Part shown: positions 17,446 to 26,619 of the stretch, one piece after another
Layout of the letters: every line of letters starts with the position of its first letter
How positions within the stretch are numbered: position 1 is the stretch's first letter
NCBI RefSeq assembly: GCF_000407605.1
Contig: NZ_ASWO01000001.1
Span: 372,001 to 436,000, forward strand
DNA from: Enterococcus sulfureus ATCC 49903
GTDB lineage: Bacteria > Bacillota > Bacilli > Lactobacillales > Enterococcaceae
Reading direction: 5' to 3'
Length of the DNA stretch: 64,000 bases
Notes under the pieces: generated by a model
Told to the model about the DNA's origin: nothing
The model's input: the letters and a program-made list of their open reading frames with translations, nothing else
The model's database searches: none
Program-made: the position numbers and the translations under genes

Positions 17446-20277
17446 TTATAAGCCGTAGACTTCAATTCCATAGATTCGTGCTGCTGAATCTGATCCTTGT
17501 GTTGGTTTATCGATTACGATTCGAACATAACGTGCTGTTTGTGGAGCAAAATGGCTTGTTGCTACAGCGTCTTCATTGCTAATCGTACGTGAAACAGGGG
17601 TAAAAGTTTTACCATCCGTGCTTGTTTCAATCGTAAAGGCTTTAGTGTTCATATCCGCACCTTCACCACCAGCTTCGGCATTTTTTAATACGACTTGTGA
17701 AACGAGCACGTCTTTACCAAGATCTAAAGTAATGTCATGTGGCGCTGCTCCAGTGGCACACCACTTCGTATCGTCTTTACCATCGACAGCAAATTCTGGT
17801 GCTTCACCATCATTTACAAAGGAAGAGGCTTCTGTCTTCACATTTTGCGAAACAAGTGGCACACCATCTTTTGCTTTATCCGTCACTACGATATATTTCT
17901 CTTGTGTTTCGTTGGCTTCACCCATTTTATTTTTAGCCGTCAACGTTACTTTATATTCTCCGGCTTTATCATAAGTAACTGTCGGATTTTCATCTGTACT
18001 CTCTTTGACCGAGCCCCCTTCAAATGTCCAATTCAAACTATCCGTATTTGAAGACGAACGATTTTCAAATGTTACCGTTTCTCCCGGTGCAATCAATGTT
18101 TTGTCTGCGGTGAATGCAGCTTTCGGCTCACGTGTATCAGGCCAATCGAGCGTAAGTGGCGTAGATGCTTTGCTTCGTTGGCCAAAGTAGTCGACTGCTA
18201 CAATCTCAAAATCAGTTTTATTTGTATCATCATTACGTTTTAATCCATTAAGATAAGCATTTTTTGCTGGAGTTGCCTGTAAGAACGTCTTTGTCCCATC
18301 TTGGTTGATTCGATAGATCTCATATTTATTGATACGTTCTGCATTTTGCGCATCCCATGTCATCCGAACGCCAGCATAATTACTTTCTTCCTCATCAAAA
18401 ATTGCTTCTTCAATCGCTGCATCCGCAATTTTAGCTAGATTTTTTTCATTTTTCGGTAATAATGCTAACTGTCCTAAACGTAATTCATACGTATCACTAC
18501 TTTTTTCTGAAGTAATCTCATAAGATAGCGTTTGGATCGTTTTGCCAACGTACGAACTTAGGTCATACTCTACGGTTGTCCACATGTCCCCAACTTGATG
18601 ATTTCCTGCGATCGTCTCTTTTTGACCATCATCAAATGTTACTTGAAGCGCAAGTGTTGTCGCTTCTGATGCTTTGGCAGTCGTTGTGAGTGTCATTTCT
18701 TTTTCGATCGGTACTTGCATTTGATACAATTTCAGCGTATTCGTTTGTTTGGCTTCGATGTTGCCACGTAATTTCAGCGAGTTGCCGCCTTGATACGCAT
18801 CTGCATAGTCGATCGATATTTTTAGATCATTCCCATCCCCTTGATCCATAATATAGCGATAGGTCGGCATAATATCTTGCAATCCACGGTTGTTCCAATG
18901 TGCTTCAGAAACTTTTTGTCCATCGATAAAATAATTATAGCCATTTCCTAAATTGAAATTCGTTACGAATGGGGCTTGTGTAATTGCCGTTTGTTCCACA
19001 GCATAAGTCGAGATCCCTGGCCAAGTGCTATCTTTTTTAACAGTTGATTTCGTTGGATCGCCTTCACCATTGACCCAGAAAATCGATTCTTTACTTTGGA
19101 AATCTTCTGGTCCATTAGCTTCTGAATATGTCCAATTTGGTGCATATAACCCTAAAGAAGTATACGGACGATTGTTTTCATCCGTAAATAATTGCCAATC
19201 TACAGGTGTCATATACCCTTCTGCTTGCACATCGATTCCGGCATACAAATCGTATGGATCGATATTGTTTTCTTTGGCTAATTTCTCAGATGATTTTAGT
19301 AATTCTTTGGGACCTAACTTTTCAGTATTCCACCAAAAATTCAAAAACATCTCATCTGCGACTGGTTCCATATTGGCATCAACTAGATACGATTTATTTT
19401 GTTCGGTCAAGGCATTTTGCCAATCCATTTTGCCATCGCTTGTCATCGAATCATACCACATCACAGTATGGTCATTCGAGGCTTCTTTTAACTGCTTGAT
19501 AAATGCTTCCATTTTTTGTGCATGTTCTTTAGTCAATTGTTCTTCTGCAGGTTTGCTTTCTTTTTTTGCGACACCATTGGCCACATCATCGAAACTTTCG
19601 ACTTCATTGTCTGTCTCTTGATTGATAAACCAGCCATCAAAACCATATTGAGTGGCCACTTCGACCAATTTATCAACCATTGGGAATTTTCCATCTTTGT
19701 CTTGAACTAAAAATTCATCTAGCCATTCGATCTTCCCGCCGTGAGCTGTTTGTGGAAAAAAGATCGTCCCTAATACAGGCACTCCATTTTTATGTGCCGC
19801 GTCGATGACATCTGGACTTGGTGGAACGATGATTCCTTCCCCAGAAGAGCCTCCCCAGTAGACAAGTTCATCGATATATTGCCAATAAGAAAAAACATTG
19901 GCATCAAAAGTATTACTTCCATAGGGTACATTGCCGCTAGTACTGCTATTCATGATCGATAAGGCAACGACTTTCATGTCCTCATCTTGTGTCTCATTGA
20001 CTTTTGCTAACTCTTTTTTGTCGACACGTTTAGCTAAAGGAACGGTACTCACATTATATTTCGCATTTGGATCTTTAGAAAAATCCCATTCTAGTAGTTC
20101 GTTTGGAAACCAATAGGAAGATTCAGTTTGATTGTCCATCGGGCGATCCACTTCTACTTTTTCGGTCATTGCATATGCGACTTCTTCAGCCGTATTCTGT
20201 TTTGTGTAATACACACCCGCTCCAACTGCTCCTAAGATCAATGTTCCAAATAACGCATATTTCGTGTACTTGTTCAT
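17446..20277 (-). CDS. GH85 endo-beta-N-acetylglucosaminidase with PKD and F5/8-type C modules
   Basis: A 943-residue surface enzyme that should cut the chitobiose core of N-glycans. An N-terminal hydrophobic anchor (residues 8-24) precedes the GH85 barrel (about 55-400), with active-site FDGWFINQET supplying Asn219 and Glu221, the two GH85 catalytic residues. Next come a beta-sandwich region (about 470-610), an FN3-like segment (about 625-710), a PKD domain (about 718-800, FTADKTLIAPGETVTFENRS) and a C-terminal discoidin/CBM32-like module with WCATGAAPHDITLDLG. No LPXTG sorting signal is seen, so it is either anchored by the N-terminal helix or released. It probably releases host or dietary glycans for growth. 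Confidence 0.92.
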   Translation of the reverse strand: MNKYTKYALFGTLILGAVGAGVYYTKQNTAEEVAYAMTEKVEVDRPMDNQTESSYWFPNELLEWDFSKDPNAKYNVSTVPLAKRVDKKELAKVNETQDEDMKVVALSIMNSSTSGNVPYGSNTFDANVFSYWQYIDELVYWGGSSGEGIIVPPSPDVIDAAHKNGVPVLGTIFFPQTAHGGKIEWLDEFLVQDKDGKFPMVDKLVEVATQYGFDGWFINQETDNEVESFDDVANGVAKKESKPAEEQLTKEHAQKMEAFIKQLKEASNDHTVMWYDSMTSDGKMDWQNALTEQNKSYLVDANMEPVADEMFLNFWWNTEKLGPKELLKSSEKLAKENNIDPYDLYAGIDVQAEGYMTPVDWQLFTDENNRPYTSLGLYAPNWTYSEANGPEDFQSKESIFWVNGEGDPTKSTVKKDSTWPGISTYAVEQTAITQAPFVTNFNLGNGYNYFIDGQKVSEAHWNNRGLQDIMPTYRYIMDQGDGNDLKISIDYADAYQGGNSLKLRGNIEAKQTNTLKLYQMQVPIEKEMTLTTTAKASEATTLALQVTFDDGQKETIAGNHQVGDMWTTVEYDLSSYVGKTIQTLSYEITSEKSSDTYELRLGQLALLPKNEKNLAKIADAAIEEAIFDEEESNYAGVRMTWDAQNAERINKYEIYRINQDGTKTFLQATPAKNAYLNGLKRNDDTNKTDFEIVAVDYFGQRSKASTPLTLDWPDTREPKAAFTADKTLIAPGETVTFENRSSSNTDSLNWTFEGGSVKESTDENPTVTYDKAGEYKVTLTAKNKMGEANETQEKYIVVTDKAKDGVPLVSQNVKTEASSFVNDGEAPEFAVDGKDDTKWCATGAAPHDITLDLGKDVLVSQVVLKNAEAGGEGADMNTKAFTIETSTDGKTFTPVSRTISNEDAVATSHFAPQTARYVRIVIDKPTQGSDSAARIYGIEVYGL

Positions 20278-20354
20278 TTTTTCGCTCCTTTATCTGCTCT
20301 CGATTTGTTTTACGACGCTAAAAAGATAACGCTTTCAAAATGAATCATAACATC

Positions 20355-20394
20355 ATAAAAAAAGGAATTCTATATACAAAGTATAGAATTCCTT
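20355..20394 (-). terminator. Intrinsic terminator
   Basis: AAGGAATTCTATA (20362-20374) pairs with TATAGAATTCCTT (20382-20394), with a T-run on the minus strand. It ends the regulator/membrane-protein transcript upstream of the GH85 gene. Confidence 0.8.
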
Positions 20395-20409
20395 GAACAG
20401 ATTAAAGGT

Positions 20410-20907
20410 TTAACGATACCGCATCCAATATTCTTGTAATTTTTCATAGATTTCTTGAGTCGAAAGATATTTCGCATGCTGAACGGAGATTGCGATCGTT
20501 CCAAACCCTAATCCTTCGTTTACTTGTTGCAATAGCGTACGAACTTTTGTCGTGACCATCGTCTCATCGAGTTGTAACTTAATCAACTCTCGTCCCATTA
20601 AGGTTTCCGTCTCGATATTTTGAATGCTGTCCCAAGAGATCACGACTTCTTGCATCGAAAAAGGATTCGAATGATCATACAAGCCTTCTGGAGTTAAAAT
20701 CAATAGTTTCTCTCCAATAAATAATTGCTGGATGATCACAAACTCTGCTAAACCAAAGAAAATGATCCCGATCAATCCGATCCACATATAGCGATTGTCT
20801 CCAATAAATAACACAACCGTACTCAACAATAACATGATCAAACCTAAAAATGACAACCAAAGTTGCTTTTTGCTACTTTGATACACAGTAAACGTTTCTT
20901 TGGGCAT
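20410..20907 (-). CDS. Two-helix membrane protein, STM3941-like
   Basis: A 165-residue protein with two adjacent transmembrane helices (about residues 14-36 and 41-62), then a soluble domain with LLILTPEGLYDHSNPF and VVISWDSIQNIE, a PH-like layout seen in STM3941/DUF5673-type proteins. Function is unknown. It lies 12 bp behind the Crp-like regulator gene and likely shares its transcript. Confidence 0.6.
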   Translation of the reverse strand: MPKETFTVYQSSKKQLWLSFLGLIMLLLSTVVLFIGDNRYMWIGLIGIIFFGLAEFVIIQQLFIGEKLLILTPEGLYDHSNPFSMQEVVISWDSIQNIETETLMGRELIKLQLDETMVTTKVRTLLQQVNEGLGFGTIAISVQHAKYLSTQEIYEKLQEYWMRYR

Positions 20908-20919
20908 TCCATCTCCTCC

Positions 20920-21588
20920 TTATGCTCGTGATGCTTTATAAGCGTGTAACGCGTTGTGATCGACTTGATAACTTGTCTGATTTTTCGAAACGATCCCAAG
21001 CTCACGAAATTCTTTAAATGTATGGGCTAAATGACGATAACTCACGCCTAAATATTCTGAGATCTCTGATTGTTTCTCAATGATCTCACCTTCGACAGTA
21101 TGCTGCAATAGAAATTCGATCAGCCGATCACGCAATTCAAAGTTTTGATTGACGGAAAAATGATCCATCCTCAAAATCAATTTACGTCCAATATACTGGC
21201 CGATCTTTTGTAAAAAACGCGGATCTTCAAATAGAACGGATTTTGCATAAGCCATGGGAATCGCTAAACAAATCACCTTAGAACGAGCTTTAACATCTTT
21301 TGTTTCTTCTTTTGAGATCTCTGCTTCAATAAATCCTAGTTCACCAATAAAATCATGTGGAGTCAAAAATTGGATCAATGTACGTTTGCCATTGGCTTCG
21401 GTTTTCAAGATCTTAGCTGATCCTGAAACAAGATAAAATAGATCCGTCATTTCATCTCCTTGGCGATGGATGTATTCTTTTGCTTCAAATTCCATTAGAC
21501 TACTTTGGTGTAAAATCTCCGGTGTAAATAGTGGATTTTCTGTTAATCCAAATGTTTCACGTGCAGCTAAAAACGCAGTACGTTTCAT
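20920..21588 (-). CDS. Crp/Fnr family transcriptional regulator (YeiL-like)
   Basis: A 222-residue regulator: cyclic-nucleotide-binding fold at about residues 28-140 (YIHRQGDEMTDLFYLVSGSA, then FIGELGFIEAE), and a C-terminal winged helix with EISEYLGVSYRHLAHTFKEF. It has few cysteines and no Fnr-like cluster, so it is not an obvious oxygen sensor. The gene is divergent from a YczE-like membrane-protein gene 80 bp away, a likely target. A perfect GAGATATCTC palindrome lies in the 5' leader. Confidence 0.85.
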   Translation of the reverse strand: MKRTAFLAARETFGLTENPLFTPEILHQSSLMEFEAKEYIHRQGDEMTDLFYLVSGSAKILKTEANGKRTLIQFLTPHDFIGELGFIEAEISKEETKDVKARSKVICLAIPMAYAKSVLFEDPRFLQKIGQYIGRKLILRMDHFSVNQNFELRDRLIEFLLQHTVEGEIIEKQSEISEYLGVSYRHLAHTFKEFRELGIVSKNQTSYQVDHNALHAYKASRA

Positions 21589-21606
21589 TTAATCTCCTCC
21601 AAACAT

Positions 21607-21633
21607 GAGATATCTCCTATTTTTATTATAGCA
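21607..21633 (-). promoter_or_regulatory. Extended -10 promoter and palindrome upstream of the Crp-like gene
   Basis: TGC-TATAAT (21625-21633, minus strand) is an extended -10 element. GAGATATCTC (21607-21616) is a 10-bp palindrome just downstream of it, positioned as a possible autoregulatory site. Confidence 0.5.
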
Positions 21634-21668
21634 TGTGCGCGATACTAGAAAAAACAGGAGGAATCACG

Positions 21669-22310
21669 ATGAAAAAAAATTTAGTTTGGTCACTATTTTA
21701 TTATATTTTAAGCGCCTTTGGCATTAGCTTAACGATCAAAGCATTTATTGGTGTCAGTAGCTTTAATTCGTTAAACGTGACGCTTTCCACATTTAGTTCG
21801 ATCAAAGTCGGCACGATCACGACGATGATCAACCTGAGCTTTTTCGTCCTTTGTATTCTATTGGATAAAAAAAGAACGCTCTCTTCTTATCTTACCATGT
21901 TGGTCACCGTTTTACTCTTTGGAACAGTCATCAATCTATTTGTCTATGGACTCCTTGCTCCTATGACAGTCAGTGCATATCTCCCACGTGTCTTTTTATT
22001 TAGTATTGGCACGTTGATCGGTGGATATGGAACCGGAAGAGCATTGGGACTAGGAACATTGAAATTTCCGATCGAACAATTTTGTTTGCTCCTAGCAGAA
22101 AAAACGAAACGAACCTTTTCGTTTTACCGCTACAGCATCGATATTGTCTGTATCGCACTTTCTCTACTCCTTTCTGTTGTGTATCAATTACCGATCGCTG
22201 TAAGAGAAGGTACGATCATCAGTCTATTCTTACTATCCTTTATGATTTCATTTGCCAAAGACTTGCCTACACCTTTAGTCTTTCGTCCAAAAAAACGTCT
22301 AGAAAATTAA
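21669..22310 (+). CDS. YczE/YitT-like integral membrane protein
   Basis: A 213-residue protein with about five to six transmembrane helices, starting MKKNLVWSLFYYILSAFG. The ATG at 21669 is preceded by AGGAGG at 8 bases; the longer frame to 21633 is not supported. The helix patterns (GISLTIKAFIGVSSFN and GGYGTGRALGLGT) fit the YczE/YyaS/YitT-type group, whose function is poorly known. The gene is divergent from the Crp-like regulator and probably regulated by it. Confidence 0.75.
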   Translation: MKKNLVWSLFYYILSAFGISLTIKAFIGVSSFNSLNVTLSTFSSIKVGTITTMINLSFFVLCILLDKKRTLSSYLTMLVTVLLFGTVINLFVYGLLAPMTVSAYLPRVFLFSIGTLIGGYGTGRALGLGTLKFPIEQFCLLLAEKTKRTFSFYRYSIDIVCIALSLLLSVVYQLPIAVREGTIISLFLLSFMISFAKDLPTPLVFRPKKRLEN

Positions 22311-22325
22311 ACTAGACGTTTTTAT
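22291..22325. terminator. Bidirectional terminator
   Basis: AAACGTCTAG (22293-22302) pairs with CTAGACGTTT (22312-22321). It lies between the convergent ends of two membrane-protein genes, with A/T runs on both sides. Confidence 0.8.
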
Positions 22326-22873
22326 TTAAATTTATTTTGACGTCGTTTCAATGCCAGCTCATAAATAAATTCCATCATATACGCCAAAAGCAATCCATAA
22401 GCATACATAAAACACGCGATCACGATTCCAGCGAGTAGACTTCTATCTCCCAATAATCCTTGCCCAACAAATGGAACGGGTCGTCCCCACAATAAGATCG
22501 TGACCGTCAGTCCAGTAAAGGTCGCCGGTAGATATTTTGGCAACTTGTTTTGAAAAAAGATCAATGCTCCTGCGCATAATGAAAAAATCAAAAAACCACC
22601 ATCAATCAGATTCAATGTAAAAAAGGAAAGAGAATCTGCGAAGAAATACCAAATCAAATTGGAGATCTGCCCCCAAAATAACCCAACGACAAAAGAAGCC
22701 CAAAGTTCTAGACAAATCACTTTATTCATGGCGACATTTTTTAAAAAATAGGCTTGTAACGCTAAAAAACTGATCCAAATAAACTGGCCGATGGAAAACG
22801 TCCCGATCAATAAGATCCCGACAAAGTTTACCAGAGCCACTATGACACAAAGCAACACCGTATTGCGCATCAT
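22322..22873 (-). CDS. Hypothetical integral membrane protein
   Basis: A 183-residue protein with five to six hydrophobic helices; helix 3 contains ASFVVGLFWGQISNLIW. The pattern faintly recalls DUF1097 proteins, but I would not assign it. I take the ATG at 22873 because AGGTGG lies about 6 bases upstream; the open frame begins with a GTG at 22882. It is a single gene between two terminators. Confidence 0.6.
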   Translation of the reverse strand: MMRNTVLLCVIVALVNFVGILLIGTFSIGQFIWISFLALQAYFLKNVAMNKVICLELWASFVVGLFWGQISNLIWYFFADSLSFFTLNLIDGGFLIFSLCAGALIFFQNKLPKYLPATFTGLTVTILLWGRPVPFVGQGLLGDRSLLAGIVIACFMYAYGLLLAYMMEFIYELALKRRQNKFK

Positions 22874-22994
22874 CCACCCCACCTTTATTAGAAACCGCTA
22901 TCATTTATAAAAACCAATCGATTTTTCCAACACGTAAGTTACTCTTTATTATACCAAGAAACCCGTCTTGACACACTATCAAAGCTGTAAGCTA

Positions 22995-23038
22995 AAAAAT
23001 AGACGAACACCGAAACAGTCGGTCGTCCGTCTATTTTT
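22995..23038 (-). terminator. Intrinsic terminator after thioesterase gene
   Basis: AAAAATAGACG (22995-23005) and CGTCTATTTTT (23028-23038) enclose a second small stem (ACCGA/TCGGT), followed by T residues on the minus strand. Confidence 0.8.
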
Positions 23039-23039
23039 A

Positions 23040-23582
23040 TTAGTCTTTCATGCCTTCATCTGACCAGGGAAGGTCTGTCGAAAGTTGCGCTGCGAAGGCT
23101 TTGTACGCATCGCGCTCTGCTAGTCGTGCCGTACGACGCGCTTCGTAGCCACCATGCACCAATTTTTCTTCTTTAGTTTCCGGTACAACTTTTGGTACCG
23201 TAAAGACCGTCTCTTCATTCATATGAGATGGCACAGCTACAAAGGTCGTAAAACATGTTGCCGCAAGATAGCGTTCCCCTGTCACCAAGTCCTCACCGAT
23301 GATCTTGACAAAGACTTCCATCGACTTATTGTGCGCTCCGGAAACATAGGATTTCACACAAACCGAATGATTGGCATGCAGCGGTTTTAAAAAATTCAAA
23401 TTATCCAAAGATGCCGTCACCGCACCTCTACGACAATGACGACTTACTGAGATCGATGCTGCATCATCGATCAACGTCATCAATTTCCCACCAAATAAAA
23501 ACCCAAATGGATTCAAGTCAAACGGAAAAATGCGGTGTGTTTGAATCACACGCGATTCCCGACAAAATTTTGTATCTTCCAC
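23040..23582 (-). CDS. Acyl-CoA thioesterase, hotdog fold (YkhA-like)
   Basis: A single-hotdog thioesterase of about 180 residues. The family segment LNPFGFLFGGKLMTLIDDAASISVS contains the conserved Gly-Gly and Asp of BFIT/YkhA-type enzymes, followed by AVTASLDNLNFLKPLHANHSV. It should hydrolyse acyl-CoA in the cytosol. The frame opens at a GTG at 23591 that touches its own GAGG; the GTG at 23582 has that GAGGTG at a normal distance and is my choice. It is the last backbone gene before the AT-rich island. Confidence 0.85.
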   Translation of the reverse strand: MEDTKFCRESRVIQTHRIFPFDLNPFGFLFGGKLMTLIDDAASISVSRHCRRGAVTASLDNLNFLKPLHANHSVCVKSYVSGAHNKSMEVFVKIIGEDLVTGERYLAATCFTTFVAVPSHMNEETVFTVPKVVPETKEEKLVHGGYEARRTARLAERDAYKAFAAQLSTDLPWSDEGMKD

Positions 23583-23695
23583 AATTTTCACCTCGGATAT
23601 ATTGTAGCACTTTTGGAGGAAAAGTACTGAATGGAAGTATACATAAAGAAAATATACTTAAAAAAAGACAGACCTTTACTAATTTACAACAAAAC

Positions 23696-23765
23696 AAAAA
23701 AGCTAGAAAACTCATCTCTCAAGGTTTCTAGCTTTTCTCATATCTCTAATCCACTGATCCTTCCA
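23696..23765. repeat. Direct repeat copy A with terminator-like hairpin (left edge of island)
   Basis: A 70-bp segment starting AAAAAAGCTAG and ending CCTTCCA recurs at 27174-27244 with six substitutions and one 1-bp gap. Inside it GCTAGAAA (23702-23709) pairs with TTTCTAGC (23725-23732), followed by TTTT. The differing bases in the stem change in pairs (A-T here, C-G in copy B), so both copies keep the hairpin. It marks the left end of the KAP NTPase unit. Confidence 0.75.
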
Positions 23766-23973
23766 TTTAAAACCTACTATTTTAATAAGTAGAAATAAGT
23801 CTATTTATAGCGGTATTATGCTATTTATGATGTTTAATCATGTAACTAAATATCATTAAAAATTATGCAATGCACTTATATTTGCACTTACAAAAAAACA
23901 CCAACGGCAATTTTAAAAAATAATGTATATTCAATTTAATAACTCCCATTAAACTTGAAGAAATATCAAATTA

Positions 23974-25809
23974 CTAGCTCAAATGTTCTATGAGTTCTTC
24001 TAATGATTCCTTTAATTGTTTAATTTTAAAATTATCTATTTTCCCTAAATCGCTATTAGCCAATTTTTCATTTATTTCTGATAAAAATAACTTTACATCT
24101 TCAACTTCTTTCCCGTGAAAATCTTTTGAATTGCTTATGTTTAAATAATTTTCTCGTATATACTGCCAAAGTATATCTGCTTTATTCATTTTTTTCACAA
24201 TGTATTCGTCTATTACATTCATGTTTAGCATAACTTCAAATATATTTATATTAGTTGAGAGTGTGCTACGTTTATATTTTCGTACTTCTTCGTGATTATC
24301 ATCAAATAAATTAATTATAAAAACTTCTGCTTTCTTTTCATATTTTTTATTTTTAATTTTTTCAAATTTTTCAAATAAATCAGGATTTTCCACTTTGATA
24401 TTTGTAAAACCACTAAGAAAAAATATATCTGCTACATTTTCGTTAATCTCTAAATCCTCAGAATTATAAGTATTCAACATTTTAGTTTCAATAGTTTCTA
24501 AATAATCATCTTCTAGAAACATCAAATTTATATTTTTAAAGTTATACAATAAGGAATAAACACTCAGTATTTCCTCAAATTTTAATTTATCTTGTTTAAT
24601 ATCTTCTAATAGGCTTTCTTGAATTTCTTTCACTTTTTCATCATCATAACGCCTAAAATTTCGTAACTCATCTAACTTACTCATTTCTGGTGATTCAGGG
24701 AAAAATGCTCTCATCCATTTTTCAACGTAATCATTCTTATCCATATAGCCTAATATAATATATTTGCTAACATCTTTTGAGTAATAAATATTATCATCGA
24801 ATTCTTTATAGCTATTATGATACTTGTTAATAATACATTCCCGTATTGTTTTTTCTTCGTCTTTTGGTGTATATATCAAAAAATTTCGATTTTCCATTAT
24901 TCCATTTAACAAGTTAAAATTTTTTTCAGTAAGATTTCCTAATTTATATTCAATTGTTATCACAAAAATATTGAGAAAAATACTTTTTTTTATTTTATTT
25001 TTTAAGTTAGGTTCTAATTCATTAATTTTTGACCGTAGTTCAGATTCAATAAAATCAAAGCTTGTAAGTATTGAAAAAAGAGTTCTCAGATTTAATACTT
25101 CTTTATTCTTTAACTCATACTGAGATAGTAGTAGATTTTTTATCCATTGACTGTTTTCTTTGATAAATTGATTTCTATGATTTTTAAAAATGAGATTTTC
25201 TATATCTGAAATGTTGTGTTCAAATTTTACTGTTCGAGATATTAATTTTTCTTTGATTTTTTGAAATTTATCTGAATTTAAGATTTCTAAACTATTAGAT
25301 ATAAAAACTACTTTAAATTTCATATTCTCTAAAATTTCATTCAATATAAATCCTAATAAGTCATTTAAATCTATTTTATTACTCAATCGTTCTAAATCAT
25401 CTATGAATATAACTAAAACTTGATTATTAATAGAATTTTTCAAATAATTATCTTTATAAGTTTCTATAATTAAGTCTGTAATCGAACTAAAAGATTTAAA
25501 ATTATTATTGTATATAAAATCAGAAATTTTTTGGAATTTTTTATTTAATTTATTTATAGAATCCCATATATCTTTTTTTTCACTTAATACTGAAATTATT
25601 TGGTAAAACAATTCTTTTTTTAATTCCTCCAGACTACTGAAGCCGTAAACAGAAAAATAAACAACTAAATTTTCTTGTTCTTCTAATCCTGGTATAATGC
25701 TATTCTTTATAAAAAAAGTTTTTCCAGTTCCCCATTTACCATCAATTTGAAGTGCGTAATTTTCTTCATTTTGGAGATAGTTTTTTATAATTTCTTCTAA
25801 ACGATTCAT
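23974..25809 (-). CDS. KAP family P-loop NTPase (probable defence gene)
   Basis: A 611-residue protein with Walker A GKWGTGKT (residues 24-31) and Walker B VLVIFIDDLERL (Asp137/Asp138), the KAP NTPase signature. A long helical, charged C-terminal part (about 300-611) contains no recognisable domain. No transmembrane helices interrupt the NTPase domain, unlike many KAP proteins. Codon use and base composition are far more AT-rich than the flanks. KAP NTPases occur in anti-phage islands and as single-gene defences; here it shares an island with Gabija. A defence role is inferred from context. Shine-Dalgarno AAAGGGG precedes the ATG. Confidence 0.8.
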   Translation of the reverse strand: MNRLEEIIKNYLQNEENYALQIDGKWGTGKTFFIKNSIIPGLEEQENLVVYFSVYGFSSLEELKKELFYQIISVLSEKKDIWDSINKLNKKFQKISDFIYNNNFKSFSSITDLIIETYKDNYLKNSINNQVLVIFIDDLERLSNKIDLNDLLGFILNEILENMKFKVVFISNSLEILNSDKFQKIKEKLISRTVKFEHNISDIENLIFKNHRNQFIKENSQWIKNLLLSQYELKNKEVLNLRTLFSILTSFDFIESELRSKINELEPNLKNKIKKSIFLNIFVITIEYKLGNLTEKNFNLLNGIMENRNFLIYTPKDEEKTIRECIINKYHNSYKEFDDNIYYSKDVSKYIILGYMDKNDYVEKWMRAFFPESPEMSKLDELRNFRRYDDEKVKEIQESLLEDIKQDKLKFEEILSVYSLLYNFKNINLMFLEDDYLETIETKMLNTYNSEDLEINENVADIFFLSGFTNIKVENPDLFEKFEKIKNKKYEKKAEVFIINLFDDNHEEVRKYKRSTLSTNINIFEVMLNMNVIDEYIVKKMNKADILWQYIRENYLNISNSKDFHGKEVEDVKLFLSEINEKLANSDLGKIDNFKIKQLKESLEELIEHLS

Positions 25810-26014
25810 ATTTTACCCCTTTATATATTTTCCTCTTGTAATTCTACTATATTAATTATATCCTAAAAAATATAGCGTAAAATATTTTTTGTAAAATTAA
25901 GATTAATACATAGAAATTTTATAGTAGGATTTTCTCATGACTAGTTTTAATACAGAAATTATAAAAACCTATTCAATAAAGGTAATTTAGATGAAATATT
26001 GGTAGGATTATTTA

Positions 26015-26150
26015 GAACGAGTAATTACCTCATTTCCACAAGCAAAACTAGCTGCTTTTTTAGACTACGAAAAATATGATCGAAATGGATTCAATTCAGA
26101 ATATTCCTATAATGGAAATTATTAACGGACATTTCAAACAGAATGTAGAT
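26015..26150 (+). pseudogene. IS256-family (mutator) transposase fragment
   Basis: One plus-strand frame reads FLDYEKYDRNGFNSEY, then a stop at 26123-26125, then RTFQTE. This matches the N-terminal block of IS256/IS1310-type transposases (AFLDYEKYDRxGFNSGNSRNGxY-RTF). Only this block is recognisable, with an in-frame stop and nothing of the DDE domain. The whole stretch 25810-26619 holds no intact gene, only this and the integrase scrap that follows. Confidence 0.5.
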
Positions 26151-26329
26151 TGGAAAAAATAATGATACGATTTTTTATAGATACATAAAAAAAGATGTCC
26201 CTACTGCTTTATATTTATAGAGATGAAGAAGGAAAAAGTTTACCGTAGAAGAAGGAATTTTAAAACTAAAAAACAAGTACAAATAATACTTGTAAAGCTG
26301 CTAGAGGATATAAAAAAACGGATTGCATA

Positions 26330-26603
26330 ATAAATATAACGTTTTAACAATGAACGTAATGAGCTGTATTATCCATACATCGCAAATGACTGATTGAAAT
26401 ATCTAACAAAAAAGTATGGTTTACCAAGAATTACACCATGCAATTTCATACACACTCACACCATTTTGCTGCTGAAAACTGGCGTGCCTGTCGAACCCTT
26501 GGAACATACGGACGTAAAAATCACTTTAGAAATTTGCTCTCATGTAATGCCTGAAGAAGCTGAAAAAACAATCAATAAGTTTCCTAACTTTGTTGTTTTT
26601 TAA
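26330..26603 (+). pseudogene. Tyrosine integrase C-terminal remnant (left element)
   Basis: The frame from about 26394 reads KYGLPRITPCNFIHTHTILLL, then LEHTDVKITLEICSHVMPEE, clearly the end of a Tn916/phage-type integrase. The box II Arg of the HxxR motif region is Ile (NFIHTH), the GH motif is EH, and the nucleophile Tyr is Cys (EICSHV). Upstream frames are broken, though a piece near 26255 reads NFKTKKQVQ, as in integrase N-terminal domains. It is non-functional. It sits near the right repeat of the KAP unit, where an element integrase would be. Confidence 0.7.
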
Positions 26604-26619
26604 AGGAGAAATATGATAA

